In this document: one piece after another, positions 48,513 through 56,465 of the stretch
How the letters are laid out: each line of letters starts with the position of its first letter
Numbering within the stretch: position 1 is the stretch's first letter
Source of the DNA: CAZMGV01 sp964621525 [NCBI: uncultured bacterium]
Lineage (GTDB): Bacteria; JAGRBM01
Reading direction: 5' to 3'
Length of the DNA: 64,000 nt
Assembly: GCA_964621525.1 (NCBI GenBank)
Contig: CAZUMS010000024.1
Span: forward strand, 1 to 64,000
Notes under the pieces: model-generated
Seen by the model: the letters and a program-made list of their open reading frames with translations, nothing else
What the model was told of the DNA's origin: nothing
Database searches by the model: none
Position numbers and translations under genes: made by a program

Positions 48513-49598
48513 TTACGGGTGCCAGAGCACGTTCATCATTCCCGGCAGGGCGTGCTCGAAGGCGAAGTTCCAGCAGTTGAAGTTGTGTCCGCCGTCGCAG
48601 CCCCACGGAAGACCCGGGCCGCGGCCGTACATCCAGTAGAAGTGCGGCACACCGGCGGCGTCGAGCGACTGGTGCATCATGTGGGTCGACCAGCCGACGG
48701 TGCGTTCAAGCACGTCGGCGTCATGGATACCCGACCCGGCGTAGAGGGCGATGGCGACGCCGCGGAGTTGATGGGCGCGGCGGAGCGGATTGTTGGAGAT
48801 CCAGGCGCCGTCCAGTCCGATAATGGGCCAGCCGAACGGGCCGTCCACCGGCATGTTGTTCTGTATCGTCTGTTCGGCGATGACCGCCCGGATACCCTGG
48901 TCTTCGAGATCCAGCGCGCCAGAGAAGCTCGCTGCATAGGCGAACAGGTCTGGCCGTTCCTGTGCATAGTGAATCGCGCCGAAACCGCCCATGGAGAGAC
49001 CGGCGACGGCGCGGCCCTCCTTGCGGGCGATGGTCCGGAAGTTCTGGTCCACCCACGGAATGAGCTGGTTCAGGTGGAAATTCTCCCACGCCTGAGTGCC
49101 GGCCGACATGTTGAGCCAGTCGGTGTACCAGCCGGCCTTGCCGCCGTCTGGCGAGACGGTGATGAGGGGTGCATTGCGGGTGATGTACTCGGCCGCGCCG
49201 CCCTCGCTGGTCCACTGGCGCGAGCTTCCGCCGGCACCTCCGTGAAGCAGATAGAGCACGGGGAAGCGGGTGCCGCCGCTCGAGTAGTAGTTGCCGGGCA
49301 GGGTCACGCGGATCTCGTGCGGTCCGTTCACGGCGTTGGTGGCGACGGAGCTTGTGTAGATGCTGACCACGGCGGTGCGGCTCGTGAGCCAGAACGATCC
49401 CCGGACCTCGATGCCCCAGCCGGACTTGAGGCCGAGTGCGTTCGGCGACGGCGGAGGAGGCGGGGGCGGCGGTGCGCCCGCTTCGGCGGTCAGCGGCAGC
49501 ACGATGGCCGCGAGCATGAATACAAAGACGGCGTGGATTGCCGCATGGGCGGCGGCGCGCCAGCCGGTTACAGGTCCAGTTTCCTTGAAGTTCCTCAT
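48513..49598 (-). CDS. Secreted esterase (esterase D/antigen 85-like alpha/beta hydrolase)
   Basis: A 361-residue secreted hydrolase: signal peptide to about residue 40 (LPLTAEA-GA), then an eight-proline run (43-50), a linker, and a PF00756 esterase domain. Nucleophile Ser202 sits in GLSMGGFG. The likely acid is in the GIHDADV region and His338 (CDGGHNFNCWN) completes the triad; VLYLLHGGAGGSSRQW supplies the oxyanion loop. Family members hydrolyse feruloyl or formylglutathione esters or move mycolates; the substrate here is unknown. The poly-Pro linker suggests surface or wall association. Upstream lies an A/T-rich regulatory region shared with a divergent TetR gene. Confidence 0.85.
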   Translation of the reverse strand: MRNFKETGPVTGWRAAAHAAIHAVFVFMLAAIVLPLTAEAGAPPPPPPPPSPNALGLKSGWGIEVRGSFWLTSRTAVVSIYTSSVATNAVNGPHEIRVTLPGNYYSSGGTRFPVLYLLHGGAGGSSRQWTSEGGAAEYITRNAPLITVSPDGGKAGWYTDWLNMSAGTQAWENFHLNQLIPWVDQNFRTIARKEGRAVAGLSMGGFGAIHYAQERPDLFAYAASFSGALDLEDQGIRAVIAEQTIQNNMPVDGPFGWPIIGLDGAWISNNPLRRAHQLRGVAIALYAGSGIHDADVLERTVGWSTHMMHQSLDAAGVPHFYWMYGRGPGLPWGCDGGHNFNCWNFAFEHALPGMMNVLWHP

Positions 49599-49762
49599 GG
49601 TCGTTCTCCCTAAAATCCCGTTGTTTGGGTGTCTGTGCGGGCAAGGTATCAGTCATAAACATATCTGTCTATAACTATTTTTGACCGGGCCTAAAACGTG
49701 GGTTGAACGTTGATGAAATAGGAACTAATGATGGAGATAACTTGCTAGATTTACTGGATTAT

Positions 49763-49779
49763 ATCCGATATTAACGGAT
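49763..49779. promoter_or_regulatory. Inverted repeat in A/T-rich intergenic region, candidate TetR operator
   Basis: ATCCG-ATATTAA-CGGAT lies 68 bases before the tetR start in a 234-bp gap (49613-49846) much richer in A/T than its surroundings. GGATTATATCC overlaps it on the left. These could be binding sites of the adjacent TetR protein for itself and the divergent esterase. No gene is seen in the gap. Confidence 0.35.
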
Positions 49780-49846
49780 GCCCTTATTTGATGAATAAAG
49801 CTGTATATCACTCACGTTCTGGTGATTTTCCGGCCAGAATCAGCCC

Positions 49847-50527
49847 ATGAGTCCGCCCAAGCCGTCCCGGGCACTGCCCCGGGGGCCGCACAATCTTTCC
49901 AGGGAGCAGGTGGAAGAGTCCCAGCGTGCCCGCCTGCTCATGGCAATGGTCGATGCGGTTGCTTCCAAGGGCTATGCCAGCACCTCGGTGGCCGATGTTC
50001 TCGCCCGGTCAGGCGTGTCGCGGGCGACTTTCTACGAGCAGTTCAAGGACAAGGAAGACTGTTTCCGCGCCGCCTACGAAACCGCCGCGGGGCAGATCGC
50101 CACCATGATGACTAACGGCCTCAGGGCGCTGCTGGCCGGTAGCGGGAAGTCAGGCCGCCAGGATCCGATGGAGATGCTGGACCGTCTGCTCGCGGTCTAC
50201 CTGAATACGCTCGCTTCGCAGCCGGGTCTCGCCCGCACGTTCCTCATCGAGGTCTATGCCGCCGGGCCCAAGGCGGTCGAACAGCGGCGGGCATCCATGG
50301 ACCGGTTCATCGATATCGCCGTACACGCGCTGAAGGATCAGCCGGGTCCCTTCGGCGCAGGACCGGACCAGCGGTTTGCCATCGGCATGCTTGTGAACGC
50401 AATCAGTTCCCTCGTGACGAATCTCGTCGGAACCGGCGAATACCAGCGCCTGCCCGAGCTCAGGGAACCCCTGATGAAACTCGCGAGGTCGTTCTCGGGG
50501 CAGCTGATTCCTCCAGCTACGCAGTGA
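49847..50527 (+). CDS. TetR-family transcriptional regulator
   Basis: A 226-residue repressor-type protein with TetR_N helix-turn-helix at ~25-72 (ARLLMAMVDAVASKGYASTS, then VADVLARSGVSRATFYEQF) and a helical ligand-binding domain. The N-terminus is Pro-rich. It lies between a divergent secreted esterase and, 207 bases downstream, a DUF1302-like outer-membrane protein; either or both may be its targets. The ligand is unknown. A hairpin follows the gene. Confidence 0.9.
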   Translation: MSPPKPSRALPRGPHNLSREQVEESQRARLLMAMVDAVASKGYASTSVADVLARSGVSRATFYEQFKDKEDCFRAAYETAAGQIATMMTNGLRALLAGSGKSGRQDPMEMLDRLLAVYLNTLASQPGLARTFLIEVYAAGPKAVEQRRASMDRFIDIAVHALKDQPGPFGAGPDQRFAIGMLVNAISSLVTNLVGTGEYQRLPELREPLMKLARSFSGQLIPPATQ

Positions 50528-50563
50528 CCGGAAGCGGGCCCTTCCTTCTCAGGTACGGATGAA

Positions 50564-50584
50564 CGGCAGCATGCAGTGCTGCCG
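50564..50584 (+). terminator. Hairpin after tetR
   Basis: An 8-bp stem CGGCAGCA/TGCTGCCG with loop TGCAG begins 36 bases after the tetR stop. No T-run follows; a weak terminator or processing site. Confidence 0.4.
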
Positions 50585-50734
50585 GTAAGCCGGAACCGAA
50601 TTCAAGGGGCATTTGTCCTTGTGCCCAGCCCGGTACTCTGTAAAATCGAATGGCAATAGGATTTCTTTCGGGGACAGTGCGCCTGTCTGATCCGCCATTT
50701 CATGGGCGGATACGGCCGCCTGTGCGGGGATTTT

Positions 50735-52132
50735 ATGAAGCTCCGGGATGCCGCTCTTGGTCTGGCGGTTTCTGCGTTCGTTGTGTCAGCGAAGGCTGTT
50801 CCGGCCTTTGCCCAGACGGAAGATGTTCCCGCCGGTGCGATTCCGGAACTTCCTGAACGCCAGGAATCTCCTTTCTCAAGACTCTGGAACCCGGTGCGGG
50901 ATGCGGGAGTCCACGGCGCCGTATCGTTCGACTACTTCAGTTCAGACAGGCGGCGGACCAACAGCAATCACTATCCGGGATTCAATCTCGTGCTGAAGTC
51001 CGCACCCTCGTACGGCGAGCATCTCAAGCTTTATGGCGAAGCACGGATCATGGCGCAGGACCTGAACCACTCCACGGTGCCCGACCACTTCGATGCCCGG
51101 ACCCAGACCCTGGAGGATGAGCTGATGATGGAGCTTCGGGAAGGGTATGCGGACTTCAAGTTCGGCGATTTTGCGCTTCGCATGGGGAAGCAGATCATCA
51201 TTTGGGGGCGGGTGGCCGAAACCAAGCCGACCGACTGGCTCACCGTCCGGAACACGCTGCTGCTGTTGCCGGAACCGCATGAACAGCGGACCGGCGTGTT
51301 CGGCGTGAAGGCGGATTATTCCCTTCCGTCCGGATACCAGATCACCGGCGTCTGGCAGCCGGTGCCGACGGTATCGGTGATCCCCCTCCCGGAGATTTCC
51401 GGGATATCACTCGTGCCCCGGCTTCCGGAGGTGAAATTCTCGAATGGCGAATGGGCAGTGAAGCTGGACCACACGACCGGAAGCTTCGACTGGTCGGTAG
51501 CCTACTTCACCGGTTTTAACCGGTTGCCGGAAGTCAGCGTGCTGCTGCCTCCCGCAACGCTGTCCCCGACGTCGCCTGCATATATCGGACTTTCCCACCA
51601 CCGTGTTCACAGCGTGGGCGGAGATTTTGCTATCCTCCACGGAACTTGGGCTCTCCGCGGCGAATCAGCCTATGTTCATACCAGGAACGAGGACGGCAGC
51701 CGCCGGGACATCCAGACGCCCTTCGTCTCCTATGTCGCCGGCGTCGAGACGGATTTCAGCGGCAGCCTGAACATGATTGTCCAGTACATGGGCAGGTATG
51801 TGTTCCATCGTTATGATACCTCGATGGGCCTGCCGGACGACCAGATCGCCGAATACAGCGCCCTGCTTACGGGCCAGCTTGACACGGTTCAGAATGCGGT
51901 CGGAGTTCGCGTCATCAGGAAATGGCGGAGCGACACCCTGGAGCTTTACCTGATGGGGGTGGTGAATCTCGAGCGTACCAACTGGCTGATTCGCCCCAGG
52001 GTTTCCTACGCGCTGTCCAGCGAATGGAAGGCCACGGTCGGTGGAGAGATCTACGGCGGAGAGGCGGTCTCCCAGTTCGGCTTTCTCGAAGACAACACGA
52101 CAGCCTTTGCCCAGTTGAAATGGAGCTTCTGA
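50735..52132 (+). CDS. DUF1302-like outer-membrane protein
   Basis: A 465-residue secreted beta-barrel. From ATG 50735 (GGGGA upstream) the N-terminus is a signal peptide ending near AFA-QT. The mature protein shows strand-like alternation, the segment FALRMGKQIIIWGRVAETKP with TDWLTVRNT typical of DUF1302/alginate-porin-like proteins, and a C-terminal AQLKWSF with terminal Phe. DUF1302 proteins are often co-regulated with sterol or hydrocarbon breakdown genes and may take up lipophilic compounds; that role is inference. The TetR gene upstream is the likely regulator. Confidence 0.75.
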   Translation: MKLRDAALGLAVSAFVVSAKAVPAFAQTEDVPAGAIPELPERQESPFSRLWNPVRDAGVHGAVSFDYFSSDRRRTNSNHYPGFNLVLKSAPSYGEHLKLYGEARIMAQDLNHSTVPDHFDARTQTLEDELMMELREGYADFKFGDFALRMGKQIIIWGRVAETKPTDWLTVRNTLLLLPEPHEQRTGVFGVKADYSLPSGYQITGVWQPVPTVSVIPLPEISGISLVPRLPEVKFSNGEWAVKLDHTTGSFDWSVAYFTGFNRLPEVSVLLPPATLSPTSPAYIGLSHHRVHSVGGDFAILHGTWALRGESAYVHTRNEDGSRRDIQTPFVSYVAGVETDFSGSLNMIVQYMGRYVFHRYDTSMGLPDDQIAEYSALLTGQLDTVQNAVGVRVIRKWRSDTLELYLMGVVNLERTNWLIRPRVSYALSSEWKATVGGEIYGGEAVSQFGFLEDNTTAFAQLKWSF

Positions 52133-52371
52133 GCGGTGCAAATTTTTCGGGTACGGGAGATAAAGCCGCAGCGAGACTGCTCCGGCGTGATTTCCGGCGG
52201 GTCCCGCCCGCAAAACCCGGTGTGAGAAAGTTCTCCCTCCAGCTTCTGGTTGCCGTGCTGATGATCGCAGGAATCGCCGCGTCGCCGGCCGTCTGTTGGG
52301 GGGCGAAGGATGGTGCGCCATGTGGGACAGGATCAAAACTCAGGGGGGACTTTAACCGGTTGTACAACTAG
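52122..52371 (+). CDS. Possible small protein with a signal-like segment
   Basis: An open frame of 82 residues starting inside the end of the DUF1302-like gene, with a hydrophobic stretch FSLQLLVAVLMIAGIAASPA. A GTG at 52222 would make it a ~49-residue secreted peptide. There is no good ribosome site for either start and no recognised family, and its end overlaps the convergent PepSY gene by four bases. Weakly supported. Confidence 0.2.
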
Positions 52372-53906
52372 CTGGTAACCGGGTCCATAACGGCGACTTG
52401 GGGAGGATGTATATTTCGCTGAATAACTTCGCCCGCGGCGATGAATATGGCCGCAAGTCCCGTCAACCCCCACGACGTCCCCGTGACCCAGGGGTTGGCG
52501 TCACCCGACAGATGAAACTCGCCGGACTTCACCATATCGATTCCGAGCGTGAGGAGTAGCATCAACGCTGCCGCAAACAGCAGATGACGAGCCGACCGGG
52601 CTGCGCTTCCCCAGAGAGCCGCGTAGATAATTGACGATATCCAGACGGCGTAAAACGCATAATGCTCCAAATCCGGACGGCCTCCCATGGATGCGGGCAG
52701 GATCTGGTTGGCAAGAAAAATTCCCCCTACGGCGGCACAAAGCCCCGCGCACACTCCCGACGTGGACCGGGCGAGCCAGACGTCCCCTGTGACCGGCTTT
52801 TCCCGGCGGCGTTCCAGCCAGATGATATTCCCCGCCAGGATGCAGAGCGAACCTGCGAGCGCCAGCACGGCATAAATCATTTTCAGACCCAGGCCGCCGT
52901 AACTCCCGTAGTGGAGCGCGAAAAGCGCATCGGTCCAGAACGTGTAGCTGTTCGGCCCCGGCGGCGCATTGTGAAAAAGCAGTTCGTCGCCGGCGGCGGA
53001 GGTCCGGAGATTCCCCCACTGGTGCAGATCATTCCTGTCCTTGTACCAGATGGTGATGGAGGCGTTCCGGTCACCGGGATGTTCCAGTACAAAGGCGGCT
53101 GCCGTGGCTGTCGGGCGAACGGTCCGAAGAGTTTCCCCTGCCCGGACGAAATCGGGAAGAGGACCGGGCTCGCCCGCAGGAACCGTGATTGGAGCCTGCC
53201 CGGACAACCTCTGAGCCCGCTCGCCATCCCCGTGGAGCACGGTGGCTGCAAACAACCCGGCCCACCAGACATAAAGACAGAGCAACGCCCCCGTCCAGGC
53301 GATCATTGCAATAAACGGCAAGGCAAGGATTCCAGTGACCTTATGGACGTCCAGCCAGCGGGTGCGCGGTGCACCTTCGGGGCGGAACTGGACGAACTCC
53401 TTCACGATCCGCCCGAGCTGAAGCAACAGGCCGCTGACCGCGAGAAACAGGAGGAAGATGGAGAATATCCCCGCAATCCGCATACCGCCTGGCAGCGGAT
53501 AGAGGAAATGCCAGAGGTAGAGAAACACCCCGAGATCGCTTCCCTGCTCAAACCACTCGCCCGTGACCGGATGGACCCAGCGTTCGAAATGCTCATGGTC
53601 TTCTTCGGTTCCGAAAGCCCTGGAGAGAGCAATCCACGGTGCCATGTCTCCGGGCGGATGGAAATGAAGCTCGAACGGTTTTTCCGCTATGGCATCTGCA
53701 ACGGCCCTGTTGGCTGTGGCGAGCGCCTCCGCCTCCGTGACCGTTACAGAGTCTCTCAGCCGGGGTTCCTGCCACGGGACAAGCTCTTCATGGAACAGGG
53801 CGAAAGCTCCGAGAAAAAACAGCACGAACAGCACGACTGACGTGGACACCCCCAGCCAGGCGTGCGCGTCCCAGAACAGGCGGTAGTGTTTCGGATTCAG
53901 TTTCAT
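52368..53906 (-). CDS. PepSY-associated inner-membrane protein (siderophore/iron reductase-like)
   Basis: A 512-residue membrane protein of the PepSY_TM (PF03929) family. A first helix follows HYRLFWDAHAWLG (VVLFVLFFLGAFALFHEEL), then a PepSY-like periplasmic region, a further pair of helices with TRWLDVHKVTGILALPF, a second periplasmic part, and several C-terminal helices. Conserved histidines in helices (WDAHAWLG, DVHKVTG, LHYGSYG) suggest haem or electron-transfer sites, as in PiuB/FoxB-type siderophore reductases. ATG 53906 overlaps the stop of the upstream small gene (ATGA). It is the last gene of the TonB locus and probably releases metal from the imported chelate. Confidence 0.88.
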   Translation of the reverse strand: MKLNPKHYRLFWDAHAWLGVSTSVVLFVLFFLGAFALFHEELVPWQEPRLRDSVTVTEAEALATANRAVADAIAEKPFELHFHPPGDMAPWIALSRAFGTEEDHEHFERWVHPVTGEWFEQGSDLGVFLYLWHFLYPLPGGMRIAGIFSIFLLFLAVSGLLLQLGRIVKEFVQFRPEGAPRTRWLDVHKVTGILALPFIAMIAWTGALLCLYVWWAGLFAATVLHGDGERAQRLSGQAPITVPAGEPGPLPDFVRAGETLRTVRPTATAAAFVLEHPGDRNASITIWYKDRNDLHQWGNLRTSAAGDELLFHNAPPGPNSYTFWTDALFALHYGSYGGLGLKMIYAVLALAGSLCILAGNIIWLERRREKPVTGDVWLARSTSGVCAGLCAAVGGIFLANQILPASMGGRPDLEHYAFYAVWISSIIYAALWGSAARSARHLLFAAALMLLLTLGIDMVKSGEFHLSGDANPWVTGTSWGLTGLAAIFIAAGEVIQRNIHPPQVAVMDPVTS

Positions 53907-54181
53907 GAAACGGTCCACCAGATGGCTACGGAACTGAGAAGTCCGGAGAGCCCCGCCGTCAGCCATCCTTTTCGCAGATCTTCACAGATGACAGCGGCAC
54001 AGGCTCCGCCGGTCATGGCAGGAAACAGCAGCAGAGCAGCGGCAAGTGATCGGGCAGCATCGGACCCTGGCATCAGAACCGCAATGGCAAGGGCAACGGA
54101 GGCGGCAGCCACCGGGCCGCCAAGGGCGATAAGCGGAAGTCTCGCGACGAGTGGCGCCGGGCCGGGAATTTCCGTGCTCAT
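53903..54181 (-). CDS. Small membrane protein (DUF3649-like)
   Basis: A 92-residue protein with three hydrophobic stretches (LPLIALGGPVAAASVALAIA, SLAAALLLFPAMTGGACAAV, LSGLLSSVAIWWTVS). ATGA overlaps couple it to the genes on both sides. Position next to a PepSY protein and its size match the DUF3649 proteins of iron-uptake operons; the family match is by pattern only. Probable subunit or chaperone of the PepSY reductase. Confidence 0.7.
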   Translation of the reverse strand: MSTEIPGPAPLVARLPLIALGGPVAAASVALAIAVLMPGSDAARSLAAALLLFPAMTGGACAAVICEDLRKGWLTAGLSGLLSSVAIWWTVS

Positions 54182-54489
54182 GAGACCTCCAGAATCAGCG
54201 AAGCGCCCAGTAGCACCAGAATTGCCGACGAAAAGGCCCATGCGAACCGTGGTGCGAGCGGTGCGCCGAGCGCGAGCAGCGTGATGCCGCCCATGAGCGC
54301 GGCCGTGGCCGCTCCGAGGCCCGAACCGGGCCCGAGCAGGTTCATTCCCACGAGGTAGCCGGCAAGGACAGCCCCAGCCGCTCCGGCGCGGCATGCCCAT
54401 GTGGCTGGCGCAGGCAGCCGATCCGCATTCCAGCGGAGACCATAAAACAGCATCACGCCAATCAGCTCGCACACGATGGTTTCCTTCAT
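54178..54489 (-). CDS. Small membrane protein (DUF3325-like)
   Basis: A 103-residue protein with three to four hydrophobic helices (ETIVCELIGVMLFYGLRW, AGAAGAVLAGYLVGMNLL, ATAALMGGITLLALGAPL, WAFSSAILVLLGASLIL). ATG 54489 has AGAGGAAAGGAAA upstream; a GTG at 54513 overlapping the tonB stop is possible. Small DUF3325 proteins occur beside PepSY proteins in iron-uptake operons, and this resembles them in size and context. Function unknown. Confidence 0.65.
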   Translation of the reverse strand: MKETIVCELIGVMLFYGLRWNADRLPAPATWACRAGAAGAVLAGYLVGMNLLGPGSGLGAATAALMGGITLLALGAPLAPRFAWAFSSAILVLLGASLILEVS

Positions 54490-54509
54490 GCCGGGTTTCC
54501 TTTCCTCTC

Positions 54510-55307
54510 TCACCGGGTGAATCGCACGCGAATCGGCGGAGAGGTCGATACGTAGGGTTTGCCGGCCTCGTCGGTCGCGGGTTCAAAGCGGGTCTGCTCC
54601 GCGCAGCCAAGAGCCGCCGGTCCGAACCCGTTTCCCGGATCAGACAGCAGTTCGGCACGGGAGACTACGCCGTCCGGACGGACCAGCACGCGAATCACGA
54701 CAACCTGCTCGTCGATCCGCAGCGCATCCGCTTCCTTTGGCCAGGGGCATTTCCAGTCGCGGGCGGAGAGCCGGACCGGTGCGGCGAGCGTGCCGCGGCC
54801 TGATCCGTTCATGGCACCGTCAGGCGATACGTCCGCGGCATGGACTGCATTCGTGCTCCGGCCCCACGAAGCGCTGACTCCGCCCGCATAGGCTCCCGCC
54901 TCGCCGGAAACGACTGTAAAATCGGCGAAATCTTCGGTGCGGGTATTATCGGACAGGCGGGCGATGACGGCTCCGGTCCCTGCGGCGGAGGCAGGTTTCG
55001 AATCCGGTGGGTTCGCGGATTCCTGCACCGGTTTCGACGAAAGTGCCACCTGTTTTACGACCGCGCGGGCTTTGGGGCTCTCCGGCGGCGGAAGTGGTTT
55101 GTCCGCAGGCGGCTCCGGCGGGGTCAGTTCGACAATGCGTTCGAGCGATACGGGCGGCTGCATGGCTGCCGCCTTCGGCGCAGGCTTCAGGCTGAGGGCG
55201 GCTGATGCAACAAGGACGTGGGTAGCTACCCCGGCCAGAACGGCCGTAAGCCATGAAACAGGTTCCGCTCTGGAACCGTACAGAGTCCCAGTCAACACCC
55301 CGCTCAT
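54510..55307 (-). CDS. tonB: TonB energy transducer
   Basis: A 265-residue protein: membrane helix (LTAVLAGVATHVLVASAALSL, ~20-40), Pro-rich spacer (ELTPPEPPADKPLPPPESPK), and a C-terminal TonB domain (~175-265: VVVIRVLVRPDGVVSRAELL, then GCAEQTRFEPATDEAGKPY). It passes proton-motive energy from ExbBD to the outer-membrane receptor encoded upstream. It follows exbD directly with no gap, so it is dedicated to this locus. Confidence 0.92.
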   Translation of the reverse strand: MSGVLTGTLYGSRAEPVSWLTAVLAGVATHVLVASAALSLKPAPKAAAMQPPVSLERIVELTPPEPPADKPLPPPESPKARAVVKQVALSSKPVQESANPPDSKPASAAGTGAVIARLSDNTRTEDFADFTVVSGEAGAYAGGVSASWGRSTNAVHAADVSPDGAMNGSGRGTLAAPVRLSARDWKCPWPKEADALRIDEQVVVIRVLVRPDGVVSRAELLSDPGNGFGPAALGCAEQTRFEPATDEAGKPYVSTSPPIRVRFTR

Positions 55308-55757
55308 TTACTCGGTTCCTCCACTGTCTGGTGTGGCTTCCGCCGTAGCCGCTTCTGACGGAACAACGCCGAAGGCTATTCTTGAGAGGCCCGATTCGCG
55401 CAGGATGTCCATCACGGCCACCACGCGCCGGTGCGGAACGTCTCCGTCCGCCTGAATCACGGTACGGACTTCCGGATTCTTCGCCAACGCGGCTGCGGCT
55501 TTTCTACGCAGCAGCGCGTCCGTCACTGCCTCACCATCAAGCAGCAGTGAGCCATCCCTGGGGACGGTGACGGCGAAGATCGTCTGTATCTCCTCGCCCT
55601 GCGTGGACCTGGGCAGATCAAGGGGAACGGCGGGTGACACGACGAACTTCGCCGTCACAATGAAAATGATGAGCAGCACCAGCGTGATATCCACGAGGGG
55701 GGTGACGTTGATCCCCTCGATGATGCCTCCGCTCCGCTGAAGGTTCCCGCCCGCCAT
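55308..55757 (-). CDS. exbD: ExbD/TolR biopolymer transport protein
   Basis: A 149-residue protein with one membrane helix carrying the essential Asp23 (NVTPLVDITLVLLIIFIVTA) and a periplasmic domain ending in RRVVAVMDILRESGLSRIAF. Works with ExbB as the proton channel that drives TonB. Three bases separate it from exbB and its stop abuts the tonB start. Confidence 0.95.
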   Translation of the reverse strand: MAGGNLQRSGGIIEGINVTPLVDITLVLLIIFIVTAKFVVSPAVPLDLPRSTQGEEIQTIFAVTVPRDGSLLLDGEAVTDALLRRKAAAALAKNPEVRTVIQADGDVPHRRVVAVMDILRESGLSRIAFGVVPSEAATAEATPDSGGTE

Positions 55758-55760
55758 GAT

Positions 55761-56438
55761 TCAGGCTCCGCCTCCGGTGCGGTCCCCGGAATTCGAGCCG
55801 GCCGCGAGATAGGCGAGGACAAGGGACGAAAGCACCTCGGACTCCGAGAGCAGTTCGGCAATACGGCGCTGGAAATAGTTGTAGAAAGCGACCGCCGGGA
55901 GGGCGACTCCGATACCGACGGCCGTGGCGACCAGCGCCTCGGCGATGGCGGCCATGACGGCGTTCGACGGCCCCGCAGCCTGGGCCGCGCCGGCCGTTGC
56001 CTTTCCCAGCTCGTCAAAGGCGAGGATCACGCCGATCACGGTGCCAAAGAGACCGACGAACGGCGCATTGTTCCCCAGCGTACCCAGGAACACGAGGCGC
56101 GATTCGAGCGACGAACGCTCGGCCGCTGCCGCGCCTGCCATCGCCCGCTCGGCTGCCGTCAGTCCGGATGAAGCCATTCGCAGCCCCGCTTCGGCGATTT
56201 TGGATGCCGCCGTATCGGCCTCCGCCATCGCCTGGGCCGCCCCGTTGTAATCCTTTCCGGCCAGAAACTGTTCGAGCCGCCGGGCAAGGTCGCGGACGCT
56301 GCCGGAACGGCGGCGGAAATGCCGCCACCGTTCCGCAGCGACCGCCACGCTGGCCACTGAAAGGATAAACAGGAGCCAGAGCACCCAGCCCGCTCCGAAT
56401 CTGACCATGACGTTCTTCAGGACGTGTACGATGTCCAT
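55761..56438 (-). CDS. exbB: ExbB/TolQ/MotA proton channel protein
   Basis: A 225-residue protein with a first helix (GAGWVLWLLFILSVASVAVA), a cytoplasmic loop, then two helices with the family signature: LGNNAPFVGLFGTVIGVILA and AIAEALVATAVGIGVALPAV. Forms the ExbBD motor. Located between the lipoprotein genes and exbD in the TonB locus. Confidence 0.95.
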   Translation of the reverse strand: MDIVHVLKNVMVRFGAGWVLWLLFILSVASVAVAAERWRHFRRRSGSVRDLARRLEQFLAGKDYNGAAQAMAEADTAASKIAEAGLRMASSGLTAAERAMAGAAAAERSSLESRLVFLGTLGNNAPFVGLFGTVIGVILAFDELGKATAGAAQAAGPSNAVMAAIAEALVATAVGIGVALPAVAFYNYFQRRIAELLSESEVLSSLVLAYLAAGSNSGDRTGGGA

Positions 56439-56465
56439 GACGTTCTCCTCGCAATCCGGCAGTGC

